Shown here piece by piece: positions 1-9,698 of a DNA stretch of 64,000 nucleotides. Source of the DNA: Desulfobulbus elongatus DSM 2908 (GTDB lineage Bacteria; Desulfobacterota; Desulfobulbia; Desulfobulbales; Desulfobulbaceae); NCBI RefSeq assembly GCF_000621145.1, contig NZ_JHZB01000023.1, positions 1 through 64,000 of the forward strand, read 5' to 3'. Position 1 is the stretch's first letter. Each line of letters starts with the position of its first letter. The notes below the pieces were generated by a model that searched no databases, was not told the DNA's origin, and saw only the letters and a program-made list of their open reading frames with translations. The translations under genes and the position numbers were made by a program.

Positions 1-302
1 CCCGCTTGCCGTTTGCCCAAGGCAACACCCGTTACACCAGGTCATTTGCCACCACTGTGCTTGAATTGCTGCGATTCGGCACCATCCAGGCGGTGGCCGA
101 ACATCTCCACGTCAGTTGGGATCTGGTCAAGGAGATTCATAAAAACTGGCTTGCCGCGAAATACCGGGCCATCGATCTGAGTGCAGTCCGGTATCTTGGC
201 ATCGACGAATTCAGTCTGCGCAAACGGCATACCTACATGACCATCTTTGTCGACCTCCTCTCCGGTCGCATCCTGCATGCCGTTGAGGGAACCAGTAAAG
301 AT
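1..302 (+). pseudogene. ISL3-family transposase fragment (both ends missing)
   Basis: The reading frame is open from the window edge and encodes the middle of an ISL3-type DDE transposase. A PFAQGNTRYT segment is followed by a helix-turn-helix-like stretch (TIQAVAEHLHVSWDLVKEI) and the first catalytic block LGIDEFSLRKRHTYMTIFVDL, whose Asp begins the DDE triad. The family protein is about 400 residues or more; only about 100 remain. Similarity stops after VEGTSKD near base 302, and the next bases are antisense to an integrase gene. The N-terminus lies outside the window. No terminal inverted repeat is seen at the break, so this is not a clean insertion boundary. It cannot be an active transposase. 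Confidence 0.8.
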
Positions 303-1289
303 CCTGAATCCGTGGCCGGTCATTTCTGCTTTGGTGTCATACCCTAGGCGCCGCAGGGCAGCGTTGACGGTGTTGTTGCTCATTGGCCGGGTATCGGTTC
401 GCATCGAGGGGAACACGTAGGGGCCCGATCCGGTCAAGGCGTAAAGGGTCCGAAGAATAGAAACGGCCTGTGTCGCCAGGGGGACCATGTGAAATTCACC
501 CTTGCGCCTGATCTTTTCGGTTGTACGGAGCTTGAGCCGTTCAATAGGGACGTTCCATTCCGCTTTATTCAGATCGAATTCGGACCATTTGGCCTGTCGC
601 AGCTCGCCAGGGCGAAGAAAAAAGAGTGGGGCCAGTTTCAGGGCACACAGAGTCACGAATCCGCCCCTGTAGCCGTCGATGGCTCGCAAGAGTGCGCCTG
701 CTTCGGCTGGATCGGTAATCGCCGCGTAATGCTGTTTCTGGATAACGGGAAGTGCGCCGCGCAAGTCCGGCGTGGGGTCTCGGTCGGCCGTGTCGAGGAT
801 GCCTTTCTCTTCAAGCCGGCGAAGACAGGAAAGTAATTCCGGTGCGGTGATGGAACGGATTGGCTTATTGCCAAGCCAGGGGAAGATGTATAGTTCGAAC
901 CGGCGAATGATCTTGTCGGCGTGACTCGGTGCCCAGGTCGGGGAAAATTTATCGTGCCATTCCCTGGCGATGACCTCAAATGTTTCCGACTCTTCGGTGG
1001 CCGCTGCTTTCTGTGCCTTTCTGACTGCTCCGGGGTCGATGCCCCTATCGAGAAGCGTACGGGCCTCTGTCCGCCTCCCGCGAGCTTCCAAAAGGCTGGT
1101 TTGGGGGTATGTGCCCAAGGTAAGCAGCTTCTCGGTACCCCCAAAACGATATTTCAGTCGCCAAAGTTTGCCGCCGGAAGGGGTGACAAGGAGGAAAAGG
1201 CCGCCGCCATCGAAAAGTTTGATGTTGGTGGTCTGGGGTTTGATTGATTTGACCCTAATATCCGTCAATGGAGTTATTTTCCGAGGCAT
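303..1289 (-). pseudogene. P4-type tyrosine integrase, C-terminally truncated
   Basis: Site-specific recombinase of the P4/DUF4102 type that would insert an element at a tRNA 3' end. The preferred start (1289, MPRKITPLTD) matches the usual family start; an in-frame ATG five codons upstream (1304) is possible. The N-terminal arm-binding domain carries LFDGGGLFLLV, then a core-binding domain, then the catalytic Arg in LRPGELRQAKWSEF and the HxxR box as GHGFR. Immediately after GHGFR the frame enters DNA antisense to a transposase, so the final helix and the nucleophilic Tyr are lost. The gene sits just past the 3' end of tRNA-Ala, the expected place for this family. It is almost certainly inactive. 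Confidence 0.85.
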
Positions 1290-1340
1290 TACGGGAATCT
1301 CCATGTTTTGGGGGTATCAAGGTTGGGGATATCGTCACGC

Positions 1341-1361
1341 ACCCCTAAAAATACCCCTAAA
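1341..1361. repeat. Paired ACCCCTAAA direct repeats, candidate integrase arm sites
   Basis: ACCCCTAAA occurs at 1341-1349 and again at 1353-1361, between the integrase start and the tRNA gene. Repeats of this sort next to a P4-type integrase are plausible arm-type binding sites; that role is inferred. Confidence 0.4.
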
Positions 1362-1386
1362 CTTGTTAGATTTTACCGTATCTCGT

Positions 1387-1456
1387 TAGACGGTATTAGA
1401 CAATGAAAAACCCGCTTTCCTTGGAAGAAAGCGGGTTTGATAGACGGTGTTAGACA
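1387..1456. repeat. Near-identical 16-base direct repeats flanking a hairpin
   Basis: TAGACGGTATTAGACA at 1387-1402 and TAGACGGTGTTAGACA at 1441-1456 differ at one base and bracket the tRNA-Ala terminator hairpin. They lie between the tRNA 3' end and the integrase gene, so they may belong to the recombination region of the integrated element. Confidence 0.5.
1408..1438 (-). terminator. Rho-independent terminator of tRNA-Ala
   Basis: A perfect 12-bp stem (1408-1419 with 1427-1438) and a 7-base loop are followed on the minus strand by a run of T. It is placed 35 bases after the tRNA 3' end. Confidence 0.7.
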
Positions 1457-1472
1457 CCGTTATACTACTGGA

Positions 1473-1548
<76 letters not shown>

Positions 1549-1635
1549 CCCGTGCATGTCAGGGTGGCACTTACCATGGTTTGCCGGAGGCTGTCAAGTT
1601 TTTCTCAATTCTTTTTTGGCGGTGCGCCATATCGA

Positions 1636-1664
1636 TTGCCAACTGACGCCTCTGTTGGTAATGT
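1636..1664 (+). promoter_or_regulatory. Possible sigma-70 promoter for the mre operon
   Basis: TTGCCA and TAATGT are separated by 17 bases, about 110 bases before the mreB start. The match is fair only and rests on spacing. Confidence 0.3.
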
Positions 1665-1770
1665 GGAGAGATTTCTCGCTGCGGCGGTTATGCAATACGT
1701 CAACAAATCGAATAACCCCGTCCTTCCGCACACCATGCGCGCGCAGATAACATTTAGACTTTACAGGTGA

Positions 1771-2814
<1,044 letters not shown>

Positions 2815-2896
2815 CTGTGGAGGCAGTCGACCGGGAATCTTTGTTCCCCGCCCGCTCTCTCGCCGCCGCGCCGGTCTTCGCCGCCATTCCTCTCCG

Positions 2897-3781
2897 ATGA
2901 GAAAAAAGCCCACTAGAAAACGAGGCGACCGCTACCGCCTCTTCCGGATCGTTCTCCTTGCCGGTCTGTTGATGACCCTGGCACTGATCTTCCTGGTTTC
3001 CACCCTGGGCAGTCAGAATTTCGGCCCGCTGCACAAGCTGATGCTCGAGGCGGTCGGGCCGTTGCAGAGGGCGGTGACCATGGGCAGCACCTATGTGGAG
3101 ACCTTCAAGAGCGAATACATCGATATTCTTCAGGACAGCCTCCGGCTCCGCGAGGAGAACAAGCGGCTGATCCAGCAGTTGCAGGAAAACGAGAATATCC
3201 TCAATAAAAGCCGCGAGGCCATGGCCACCAATGCCAGCCTGCGCAAGCTTCTGGAATTCAAGAATTCCCTGGACCAACAGCAGGTGGTCGCCGCGACCAT
3301 CGTCGGCAAGGATCCTTCCGCCATGTTTCGTTCGGTGATCATCGACCGCGGCTCGAACAGCGGCCTCAGCAAGGGCAACCCCGTGGTCAACAGCGATGGC
3401 GTTGTCGGCCAGGTGTTCGCGGTCACCCCGAATTACGCCAAGGTGTTGCTGGCGATCGCCCCGTCGAGCGCCATTGACGTACTGTTGCAGAAATCGAGGG
3501 TCCGCGGCATTCTCAAGGGCGACGGCACCCTGACCTATCGTCTCGAATATATTCTCAAAACAGCGGAAGTCGAGGAGGGGGACCATGTGGTCACCGCCGG
3601 ATACGGAGGCATCTTCCCCACCGGCTTGCAAGTGGGCGTGGTTTCGAAAATCATCAGGAAGCCGAGGGGAATGTTCCATGAGATCGAGGTGACCCCTTCG
3701 GTGGACTATCAGAAACTGGAAAACCTGTTGATTCTCCAGCAGCCGCAGTTCGGCGAAATCAAACAGATGGAACAGCATTGA
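2897..3781 (+). CDS. mreC: Rod shape-determining protein MreC
   Basis: Periplasmic scaffold of the elongation machinery that links MreB/MreD to the transpeptidase and activates it. The 294-residue protein has a basic cytoplasmic tip (MRKKPTRKRGDR), one membrane helix at about residues 14-36, a coiled-coil stretch at about 75-115 (LRLREENKRLIQQLQENEN), and then the beta-barrel MreC domain with the typical DRGSNSGLSKGNPVV segment near residue 150. The 82-base gap after mreB holds no gene. It continues into mreD and should be co-transcribed with it. Confidence 0.95.
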   Translation: MRKKPTRKRGDRYRLFRIVLLAGLLMTLALIFLVSTLGSQNFGPLHKLMLEAVGPLQRAVTMGSTYVETFKSEYIDILQDSLRLREENKRLIQQLQENENILNKSREAMATNASLRKLLEFKNSLDQQQVVAATIVGKDPSAMFRSVIIDRGSNSGLSKGNPVVNSDGVVGQVFAVTPNYAKVLLAIAPSSAIDVLLQKSRVRGILKGDGTLTYRLEYILKTAEVEEGDHVVTAGYGGIFPTGLQVGVVSKIIRKPRGMFHEIEVTPSVDYQKLENLLILQQPQFGEIKQMEQH

Positions 3782-3870
3782 CCGGGCCGGCCCGCTTGGA
3801 GACTTTCTCCGGCAACGGTCGGGCCGCGGCATGGGTGCACTGACGCGAAGGTGTAAACGGAAAGCAAACG

Positions 3871-4410
3871 ATGGTTGTCCTGCATTTCATTGTCGTCGGC
3901 CTGTTGCTGGTGATCCTGCAAACGACCCTGTGCATGCGCACCCCGGTTTCATTCATGGCGCCCGATTTTTATTACGTGCTCGTGGCGTATCTGGCCCTGC
4001 GCCTCGACATGCTGCGCGGCCTGATCGTTCTGTTACCCCTGGTCTGCGTGCTCGACGTCCTTTCCGGTACCATTCTGGGCACCTATGCACTCCTCTGTTT
4101 CGGCGGCTATTTTTTTCTGCGGCAACTTGCCGTCAAGCTCCCGGGCAACGAAATCCTGTATCATTTACCCCTGATCAGCCTCAGTTTTCTGGCGGTATCC
4201 TGGGCGGTGTACCTTCTCCTCGAACTCCTGCAGCCCGGTCAGCAGGCCGCTTGGTCGTGGTGGAAGATGTTGATGCGGATGCTGCTGGTGGCGCTGTGTT
4301 CCTATCCCCTGTTTCTTCTTTTCGATGTGATGCAGAAGTATTCCCAGCGCAGTTTTCTGTCCTGGAGCAGATTGCGACTGCGCAGCGATAACCGGCGCAG
4401 GCGGACCTGA
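3871..4410 (+). CDS. mreD: Rod shape-determining membrane protein MreD
   Basis: Integral inner-membrane partner of MreC. The 179-residue product is strongly hydrophobic, with about five membrane helices (for example HFIVVGLLLVILQTTLCM near the N-terminus and YVLVAYLALRLDMLRGL after it) and an Arg-rich cytoplasmic tail. MreD sequences are poorly conserved, so the call rests on hydropathy, length and its fixed place between mreC and the PBP2 gene. A GGAAAGC stretch precedes the ATG. Confidence 0.88.
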   Translation: MVVLHFIVVGLLLVILQTTLCMRTPVSFMAPDFYYVLVAYLALRLDMLRGLIVLLPLVCVLDVLSGTILGTYALLCFGGYFFLRQLAVKLPGNEILYHLPLISLSFLAVSWAVYLLLELLQPGQQAAWSWWKMLMRMLLVALCSYPLFLLFDVMQKYSQRSFLSWSRLRLRSDNRRRRT

Positions 4411-4439
4411 GTGCCGTTGGCGAACCGTGCAGGTGGAAT

Positions 4440-6545
4440 GTGGCGAATCCGTTTGGCGACAGCATGAAGAATCTCAGGAGACTGAACCGGAAGAAAGGTG
4501 AACCGCTGTTCAATGCCGAACGGGCCAAGGACACCGGCGTCACCCGGTTGCCCAAGCGGGACGAGAGCGATCTGAGCGGCTACCGGAAGAAGGCGCTCTA
4601 TTCCTTTGTCGTGATCATCGCGTTTTTTGCGATCATCGTCGCTCGTCTCTGGTTCCTCCAGGTCGAACAGGGCGAATACTACAATCAGTTGGCGGATTCC
4701 AACAGGGTCCGTTCCATCGACATCGCCGCTCCCCGGGGGAACATCTATGACAGCAAGGGGCGGGAGATCGTCACCAACCGGCCCTCATTCAATGTCGTCT
4801 GGATTCGGGAGAGCAACAAGATCAATGACGAATGGCTCAAGCGGCTGACCCGGCTGCTCAAGCAGGATTCGGCCACCTTGCTGGAAAAGATCCGCAAGAT
4901 GGCGGGCACGCCGGGGCATATCCCGGTCCGGCTGGCCGAAGACATCGATTGGGAGACGGTGGCCCGGATCGAGAACAACCGGATGTATCTGCCGGAAATC
5001 AAGATCGAGGTGGTGCCCCTGCGCATCTACCATTACGGCAACCTGGCCTCGCACCTGATCGGCTACATGGGGGAGATCAACAAGACCGAACTGGATAAGG
5101 CGGACAAGGCCATCTACAGGGGCGGCGACCTGATCGGCAAGATGGGGCTCGAGCGGCTGCGCGAGGAGGATCTGCGCGGCGAGAAGGGGAGCAACAACAT
5201 GGAGGTCAATGCCCTGGGATTCGAACAGCAGAACCTCAAGGACATCGAGCCCAAGCCGGGCAGGGATCTGTACCTGACGATCGACGTCGATCTGCAGAAG
5301 ATCGCGGAGGAGGAAATGGCCGCGAAGAACTGGGCGGGCGCAGTGGTGGCGATGGAAGCCAACACCGGCCGGTTGCTGGCGGTGGCCAGCGCGCCCCAGT
5401 TGCACCTGGACGAGTTTGTCGGCGGCATTTCCCAGAAGGCCTGGCAGGCGATGCTCGACAATCCGCTCCATCCACTGATCAACAAGGTGGTGCAGGGCCA
5501 ATATCCCCCCGGCTCGACCTACAAACCGGTCACCGCCTTTGCCGGCCTGGCGGAAGGGGTCGTCACCCCGGACACGCCCGTGTTCTGCCCCGGTTCGATG
5601 CGGTTCGGCAACCGCACCTACCGTTGCTGGAAAAGGGGCGGACACGGAACCGTCACCCTCAAACGGGCCCTGGCCGAATCCTGTGACGTGTACTTTTACA
5701 CGGTCGGCCTGAAACTGGGGGTGGACCGGCTGGCCCGGTATGCCAGGATGTTCGGCCTCGGCGAGAGGACCGGCGTCGAGATGGAGCACGAGAAGTCCGG
5801 TATCGTGCCCAGCTCGGAATGGAAGAAAAAACGGTACAACGTGAAATGGCACGAGGGCGAGACCCTGTCGATCGCCATCGGCCAGGGCTACGATCTGACC
5901 ACTCCGTTGCAGGTGGCCCAGATGACCGCGGTCATCGCCAACGGCGGCACGCTCTACAAACCGGCCGTGGTCGAAAAGGTGATCGACGCGGACGGCGGGG
6001 AGGTCAACGTGTTTCAACCGGAGGTCATCTCCCGGATACCCGGCCAGGGCCGGAACCTGAAACTGGTCCGGGAGGGCATGGTCGAGGCGGTCAACAGCCG
6101 CCGGGGAACCGGGCGGGAGGCGCAGATCGACGAACAGCACGGCATCATCGTCGGCGGCAAGACCGGAACCGCCCAGGTGGTGCGCCTGGCGCAGTACATG
6201 CATCTCAAGGAAGAGGACATCCCGTATGAATACCGGGACCACGCCTGGTTCACCTGTTTTGCCCCGGCGGCGAATCCGGAGATCGTGGTCACCGTCCTCG
6301 TTGAACACGGCCTGCACGGCGGCACGGCATCCGCGCCCATCGCCGCCAAAATCCTCAACAGATACTTCGAGAAGAAATTTGCGGGACAGGCCGAAGCCAA
6401 GACGACGCCGGCAAGCCGCCCCGCCGGCCGGGTCATCCTGCATCAGGAAATGATTGAAAATACCGACCCGCCACCCCTGGATGATCCCGAAGAAGGCGGA
6501 CGGGAGATGGATGCAACCCCGCAACTCAACGAACTGCCCCATTAA
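4440..6545 (+). CDS. mrdA: Penicillin-binding protein 2, peptidoglycan DD-transpeptidase
   Basis: Class B PBP that cross-links new peptidoglycan during rod elongation and pairs with RodA. The 701-residue protein starts at a GTG preceded by AGGTGGA. It has one membrane helix at about residues 43-65, the class B dimerisation domain, and the transpeptidase domain with SxxK as PGSTYK (Ser about 359), SxN replaced by the usual SCD (Ser about 414), and KTGT (Lys about 574). The tail after about residue 640 is Pro- and acid-rich and looks disordered. It ends five bases before rodA, the normal arrangement for this glycosyltransferase/transpeptidase pair. Confidence 0.96.
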   Translation: MANPFGDSMKNLRRLNRKKGEPLFNAERAKDTGVTRLPKRDESDLSGYRKKALYSFVVIIAFFAIIVARLWFLQVEQGEYYNQLADSNRVRSIDIAAPRGNIYDSKGREIVTNRPSFNVVWIRESNKINDEWLKRLTRLLKQDSATLLEKIRKMAGTPGHIPVRLAEDIDWETVARIENNRMYLPEIKIEVVPLRIYHYGNLASHLIGYMGEINKTELDKADKAIYRGGDLIGKMGLERLREEDLRGEKGSNNMEVNALGFEQQNLKDIEPKPGRDLYLTIDVDLQKIAEEEMAAKNWAGAVVAMEANTGRLLAVASAPQLHLDEFVGGISQKAWQAMLDNPLHPLINKVVQGQYPPGSTYKPVTAFAGLAEGVVTPDTPVFCPGSMRFGNRTYRCWKRGGHGTVTLKRALAESCDVYFYTVGLKLGVDRLARYARMFGLGERTGVEMEHEKSGIVPSSEWKKKRYNVKWHEGETLSIAIGQGYDLTTPLQVAQMTAVIANGGTLYKPAVVEKVIDADGGEVNVFQPEVISRIPGQGRNLKLVREGMVEAVNSRRGTGREAQIDEQHGIIVGGKTGTAQVVRLAQYMHLKEEDIPYEYRDHAWFTCFAPAANPEIVVTVLVEHGLHGGTASAPIAAKILNRYFEKKFAGQAEAKTTPASRPAGRVILHQEMIENTDPPPLDDPEEGGREMDATPQLNELPH

Positions 6546-6550
6546 ACGTT

Positions 6551-7672
6551 ATGTTTCATTTCGACCGGCGCTTGCTGCAACATTTCGACTGGGTCATGCT
6601 GCTGATGGTCCTCCTGGTGGGGGCGATGGCGCTGATCAATCTCTACAGTTCGACCCATATCCCGGACAGGGGCGCGTCCTCGATCTTTTACAAGCAACTG
6701 CTTTTTTTCGGCACCGGCTTGGTGATCGTCCTGGTGGTGCTCACCCAGGAGTATCAGAAGATTGCCAAGATGGGATATGTGCTCTACGGGATCATCCTGG
6801 TGCTGCTGGTGTATACCCTGTTGTTCGTCAATCCCATTGCCGGCTCGCAGCGGTGGATCGATCTCGGTTTTTTCAATCTGCAACCTTCGGAGCCGACCAA
6901 ACTGGCCCTGATCCTCGTCCTGGCATCCTGCTATGCCAATCTCGACGTCCCGAACGGCTACCGCCTGCGCGACCTGATCAAACCGGGCATTCTCATTCTT
7001 TGTCCCTTCGTGCTGATCGCCAAGCAGCCCGATCTGGGAACCGCCCTGATCTGCGCCATCATCTTCGTGTCCCTGACCCTGTACGTGCGGCTGCGGTGGA
7101 GCACGCTGGCCATTCTCAGCACCACGGCCCTGGGATGCACGTTCGTCGGCTGGAAATTCCTGCTGAAAGAGTATCAGCGCAAACGGATCGAGACCTTCCT
7201 CAATCCCGAGGCCGATATCATGAACCACGGCTACCAGATCATGCAATCCAAGATAGCCGTCGGCAGCGGCAACATTTTCGGCAAGGGCTTCCTGGAGGGC
7301 ACCCAGGGCCATCTCCAGTTCCTGCCGGAGCGACACACCGACTTCGCCTTTGCGGTGTGGGCGGAGGAATGGGGGTTTGCCGGTTCGGTGTTTTTCCTGA
7401 GCTGTTATTTCTTCATGATTGTCTGGGGGATCAACGTCGCCCTGTCGGCCAAGGACAAATGCGGCTCCATCCTGGCGTTCGGCTGCACGATGCTGATTTT
7501 CTGGCAGGCGGTGATCAATCTGTGCATGATCATGGGATTTTTGCCGGTCGTCGGCGTTCCCTTGCCGATATTCAGCTACGGCGGTTCCTCGCTGTTGACC
7601 AACATGGCCGCCATAGGCCTCATCATGAGCGTGCGGATGCGGAGCTTCCCGCCGTCACCGGCTTCTTCCTGA
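6551..7672 (+). CDS. rodA: Peptidoglycan glycosyltransferase RodA (SEDS family)
   Basis: Polymerises lipid II into glycan strands at the inner membrane for cell elongation. The 373-residue polytopic protein has around ten hydrophobic segments. SEDS hallmarks include GSQRWIDLGFFNLQPSE (about residues 97-113), the KQPDLGTA loop near 158, the large loop with GFLEGTQGHLQFLPERHTDF near 243-262, and the final GVPLPIFSYGGSS (about 336-348). It follows mrdA by five bases and ends the operon. The next gene, hemH, converges on it with only nine bases between the stops. Confidence 0.96.
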   Translation: MFHFDRRLLQHFDWVMLLMVLLVGAMALINLYSSTHIPDRGASSIFYKQLLFFGTGLVIVLVVLTQEYQKIAKMGYVLYGIILVLLVYTLLFVNPIAGSQRWIDLGFFNLQPSEPTKLALILVLASCYANLDVPNGYRLRDLIKPGILILCPFVLIAKQPDLGTALICAIIFVSLTLYVRLRWSTLAILSTTALGCTFVGWKFLLKEYQRKRIETFLNPEADIMNHGYQIMQSKIAVGSGNIFGKGFLEGTQGHLQFLPERHTDFAFAVWAEEWGFAGSVFFLSCYFFMIVWGINVALSAKDKCGSILAFGCTMLIFWQAVINLCMIMGFLPVVGVPLPIFSYGGSSLLTNMAAIGLIMSVRMRSFPPSPASS

Positions 7673-7681
7673 TTGCGTCCG

Positions 7682-8647
7682 TCAGCCGCCGGCGCCAAGC
7701 TCGGTCAGCACCAGATCGCGCAGGCCGGCGATGAACCGGGGATCGGCGTTCAACCCCGGAGTCGAGGCAAAACGCATCCCCAATCCTGTCGCCACCTCCC
7801 GGTACTGGATATCGATTTCAAACAGAGTCTCGACGTGATCGGAGACAAAGGAAATCGGCACCACCAGCAGGTTGCGGCATCCTTCGCGGGCAAGCGATGT
7901 GATCACCTCGGGCAGCGGCGGCCCCAGCCATTCCACCGGCCCGCTACGGCTCTGGTAGCAGAGCGTGCCCGCAATGGCGGTCAGGGCTTCGATGGCGCGG
8001 ATCGTCTGGTGCAGATGCTCGACATACGGGTCGCCCTCCCGGATGAATTGCACCGGCAGACTGTGGGCGCTGTACACCACCTGCACCGGTTCGCCGTGAA
8101 AAGAGCGGACCCCTTCCCTGATCCGGTCGGCCAGGCAGGCGACATAGGAGGGCTCGGCCGGCCAGGAATGGATTTCGCGGATGGGGATGGCGATGCCCAG
8201 CCGGGGCGCGGTGCGGCGGAGGTCGCTCATCGAGGAGCCGGTGGTGGCGATCGAATAGTGGGGATACAGGGGCAGGGCGACCATGGTCTGCACCTGTTCC
8301 CGCACCATGTCCCGTAGCGCCTCTTCGGCCAAAGGGTGCCAGTAGCGCATGCAGGGGCGCACCACAAAGGCGCCGTCCGGGCGCAGGAGCCGTTCCAGGG
8401 CACGGGCCTGCTCCTCGGTTTTTCTGCGGATGGGCGAGCCCCCGCCGATGCGGGCGTAGTTGGCCATGCTTGTGGGCGCGCGGCGCCGGGCGATGAGCCG
8501 GGCGATGGGCTTTTGCAGAAAGGCCGGGCCGAGGCGGATGATCTGGCGGTCGGAAAACAGGTTGTAGAGGAAAGGGCGCACATCCTCAAGCCGTTCGGGA
8601 CCGCCGAGATTCAGGAGTAAGATGCCGATTTTGCTGTTAGTCTTCAT
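7682..8647 (-). CDS. hemH: Ferrochelatase
   Basis: Inserts Fe2+ into a porphyrin (protoporphyrin IX, or coproporphyrin III in some lineages) in late heme synthesis. The 321-residue protein begins with the family strand GILLLNLGGPERLEDV, has LPLYPHYSIATTGSS near residue 124, the catalytic His in VYSAHSLP near 190, and ISFVSDHVETLFEID near 264 with the conserved Glu. Length and motif order are normal. It stands alone on the minus strand, converging with rodA. Many sulfate reducers make heme from siroheme by the Ahb route without this enzyme, so its presence is informative. No other heme-synthesis gene is in the window. Confidence 0.93.
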   Translation of the reverse strand: MKTNSKIGILLLNLGGPERLEDVRPFLYNLFSDRQIIRLGPAFLQKPIARLIARRRAPTSMANYARIGGGSPIRRKTEEQARALERLLRPDGAFVVRPCMRYWHPLAEEALRDMVREQVQTMVALPLYPHYSIATTGSSMSDLRRTAPRLGIAIPIREIHSWPAEPSYVACLADRIREGVRSFHGEPVQVVYSAHSLPVQFIREGDPYVEHLHQTIRAIEALTAIAGTLCYQSRSGPVEWLGPPLPEVITSLAREGCRNLLVVPISFVSDHVETLFEIDIQYREVATGLGMRFASTPGLNADPRFIAGLRDLVLTELGAGG

Positions 8648-8702
8648 GACGCCACTCTAACGGTTCGAGCGGTCGGCCGTCAAGAAAATGTACCCCGGCC
8701 CC

Positions 8703-8732
8703 TTGATTTACCCGCCAGCCAATGGCTATAAT
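8703..8732 (+). promoter_or_regulatory. Probable sigma-70 promoter for the HPF/cold-shock gene
   Basis: TTGATT and a perfect TATAAT are separated by 18 bases, about 200 bases upstream of the coding start at 8930 in the divergent gap after hemH. The resulting leader would be long. Confidence 0.5.
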
Positions 8733-8929
8733 GAAGGCATGGTCAAGCTGTATTCTCCCAAAATCAATCACTTCTCGTGCGCTTCGCACACTCCTTACCA
8801 CGGCCTTCTTACAGGGCAAACAGGAAAAACTGAAGAAGAACGCCCGTATCTTCTGGGCATGGGATGCTGCGGCACGACCGTCAGGCAGCGGCATGGGGTC
8901 GCTGACGTCTTTCTCCGTGGAGGATGTTT

Positions 8930-9472
8930 ATGGAACTGAAAATCGAGGCCAAAAATCTTGACATACGCAAGAGCTGGCAGGAAAAGATCGACGAGGAACG
9001 GATCAAATTGATCCGTCATTACGCCAATCTGGTGCTGCATCTCCGTGTAAGCATCGAGGCCACTCCGGGATACAGGGAAGGCGGCTACGAGGTACGGCTG
9101 GTGGCGACCGTGCCCAACGACACGGTCGCGGTCAAGCGGTGGGGCGAGAGCGTCCGGCCGCTTCTGGTCGAGTCCTTCGACGTCCTTGGCGCGCAACTGA
9201 AAGAGATTGTCAAGAAACGGCAGGATCATAAGTCGGTGAAAGCGCAGGGCGCGGTGCTCGACGGCAAGACCTCCGGGATCATCCGCAAGATCGTGCCCGA
9301 CGAATCCTATGGGTTCATCGCCACCGACGACAAACTCGATGTCTTTTTTCATGCCAGCAGTTTGAAGGACGTGGTCATGAGCGATCTCGCCGAGGGAGAC
9401 GAGGTCCTGTTCGCCATGGAGGAAGGCGATAAGGGCTTGCAGGCCACCTGGGTCAGGGTGGGGCACGCCTGA
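8930..9472 (+). CDS. HPF/RaiA-type ribosome-associated domain fused to a cold-shock domain
   Basis: Residues 1 to about 100 resemble the S30EA/HPF fold that binds the decoding centre of resting ribosomes (MELKIEAKNLDIRKSW at the start). Residues about 108-180 are a cold-shock OB fold with SGIIRKIVPDESYGFI and DVFFHASSL, the two RNA-binding strands. The start is ATG 8930, because GGAGG at 8919-8923 is six bases away; the ATG at 8924 directly touches the ribosome-binding site and is unlikely. The 180-residue product is a probable stress or stationary-phase RNA and ribosome binder. It is transcribed alone, followed by polA. Confidence 0.85.
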   Translation: MELKIEAKNLDIRKSWQEKIDEERIKLIRHYANLVLHLRVSIEATPGYREGGYEVRLVATVPNDTVAVKRWGESVRPLLVESFDVLGAQLKEIVKKRQDHKSVKAQGAVLDGKTSGIIRKIVPDESYGFIATDDKLDVFFHASSLKDVVMSDLAEGDEVLFAMEEGDKGLQATWVRVGHA

Positions 9473-9698
9473 ACGGTATCCCGCATCAAGCCGCCCGGGA
9501 TGCCCGACATTCCGGGTGGCGACGAACCCCGCCGCATGGCGGGTTTTTTTATGGCCGCTGCTGTGCCGACCGTCATCGCAACGGGCGAGAAAAAAGGGTT
9601 GGTTCCGGTGCCGTTGCTGTGTACAACAGAGCAAACGCGCCCTGCCCGGCTCTCTCCTGCGGCGCGGCGCCGGTTCCCGTCCTTGTCCAGGAGCGTCC

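Noticed and set aside
4785-6542. 585-codon minus-strand open frame opposite mrdA
   Set aside because: Antisense shadow; His/Asp/Gly-rich composition is typical of such frames.
9516-9698. Extension of polA to an upstream start
   Set aside because: The extra 61 residues are Cys/Arg-rich and unlike the family; the start at 9699 has a ribosome-binding site and the canonical N-terminus.
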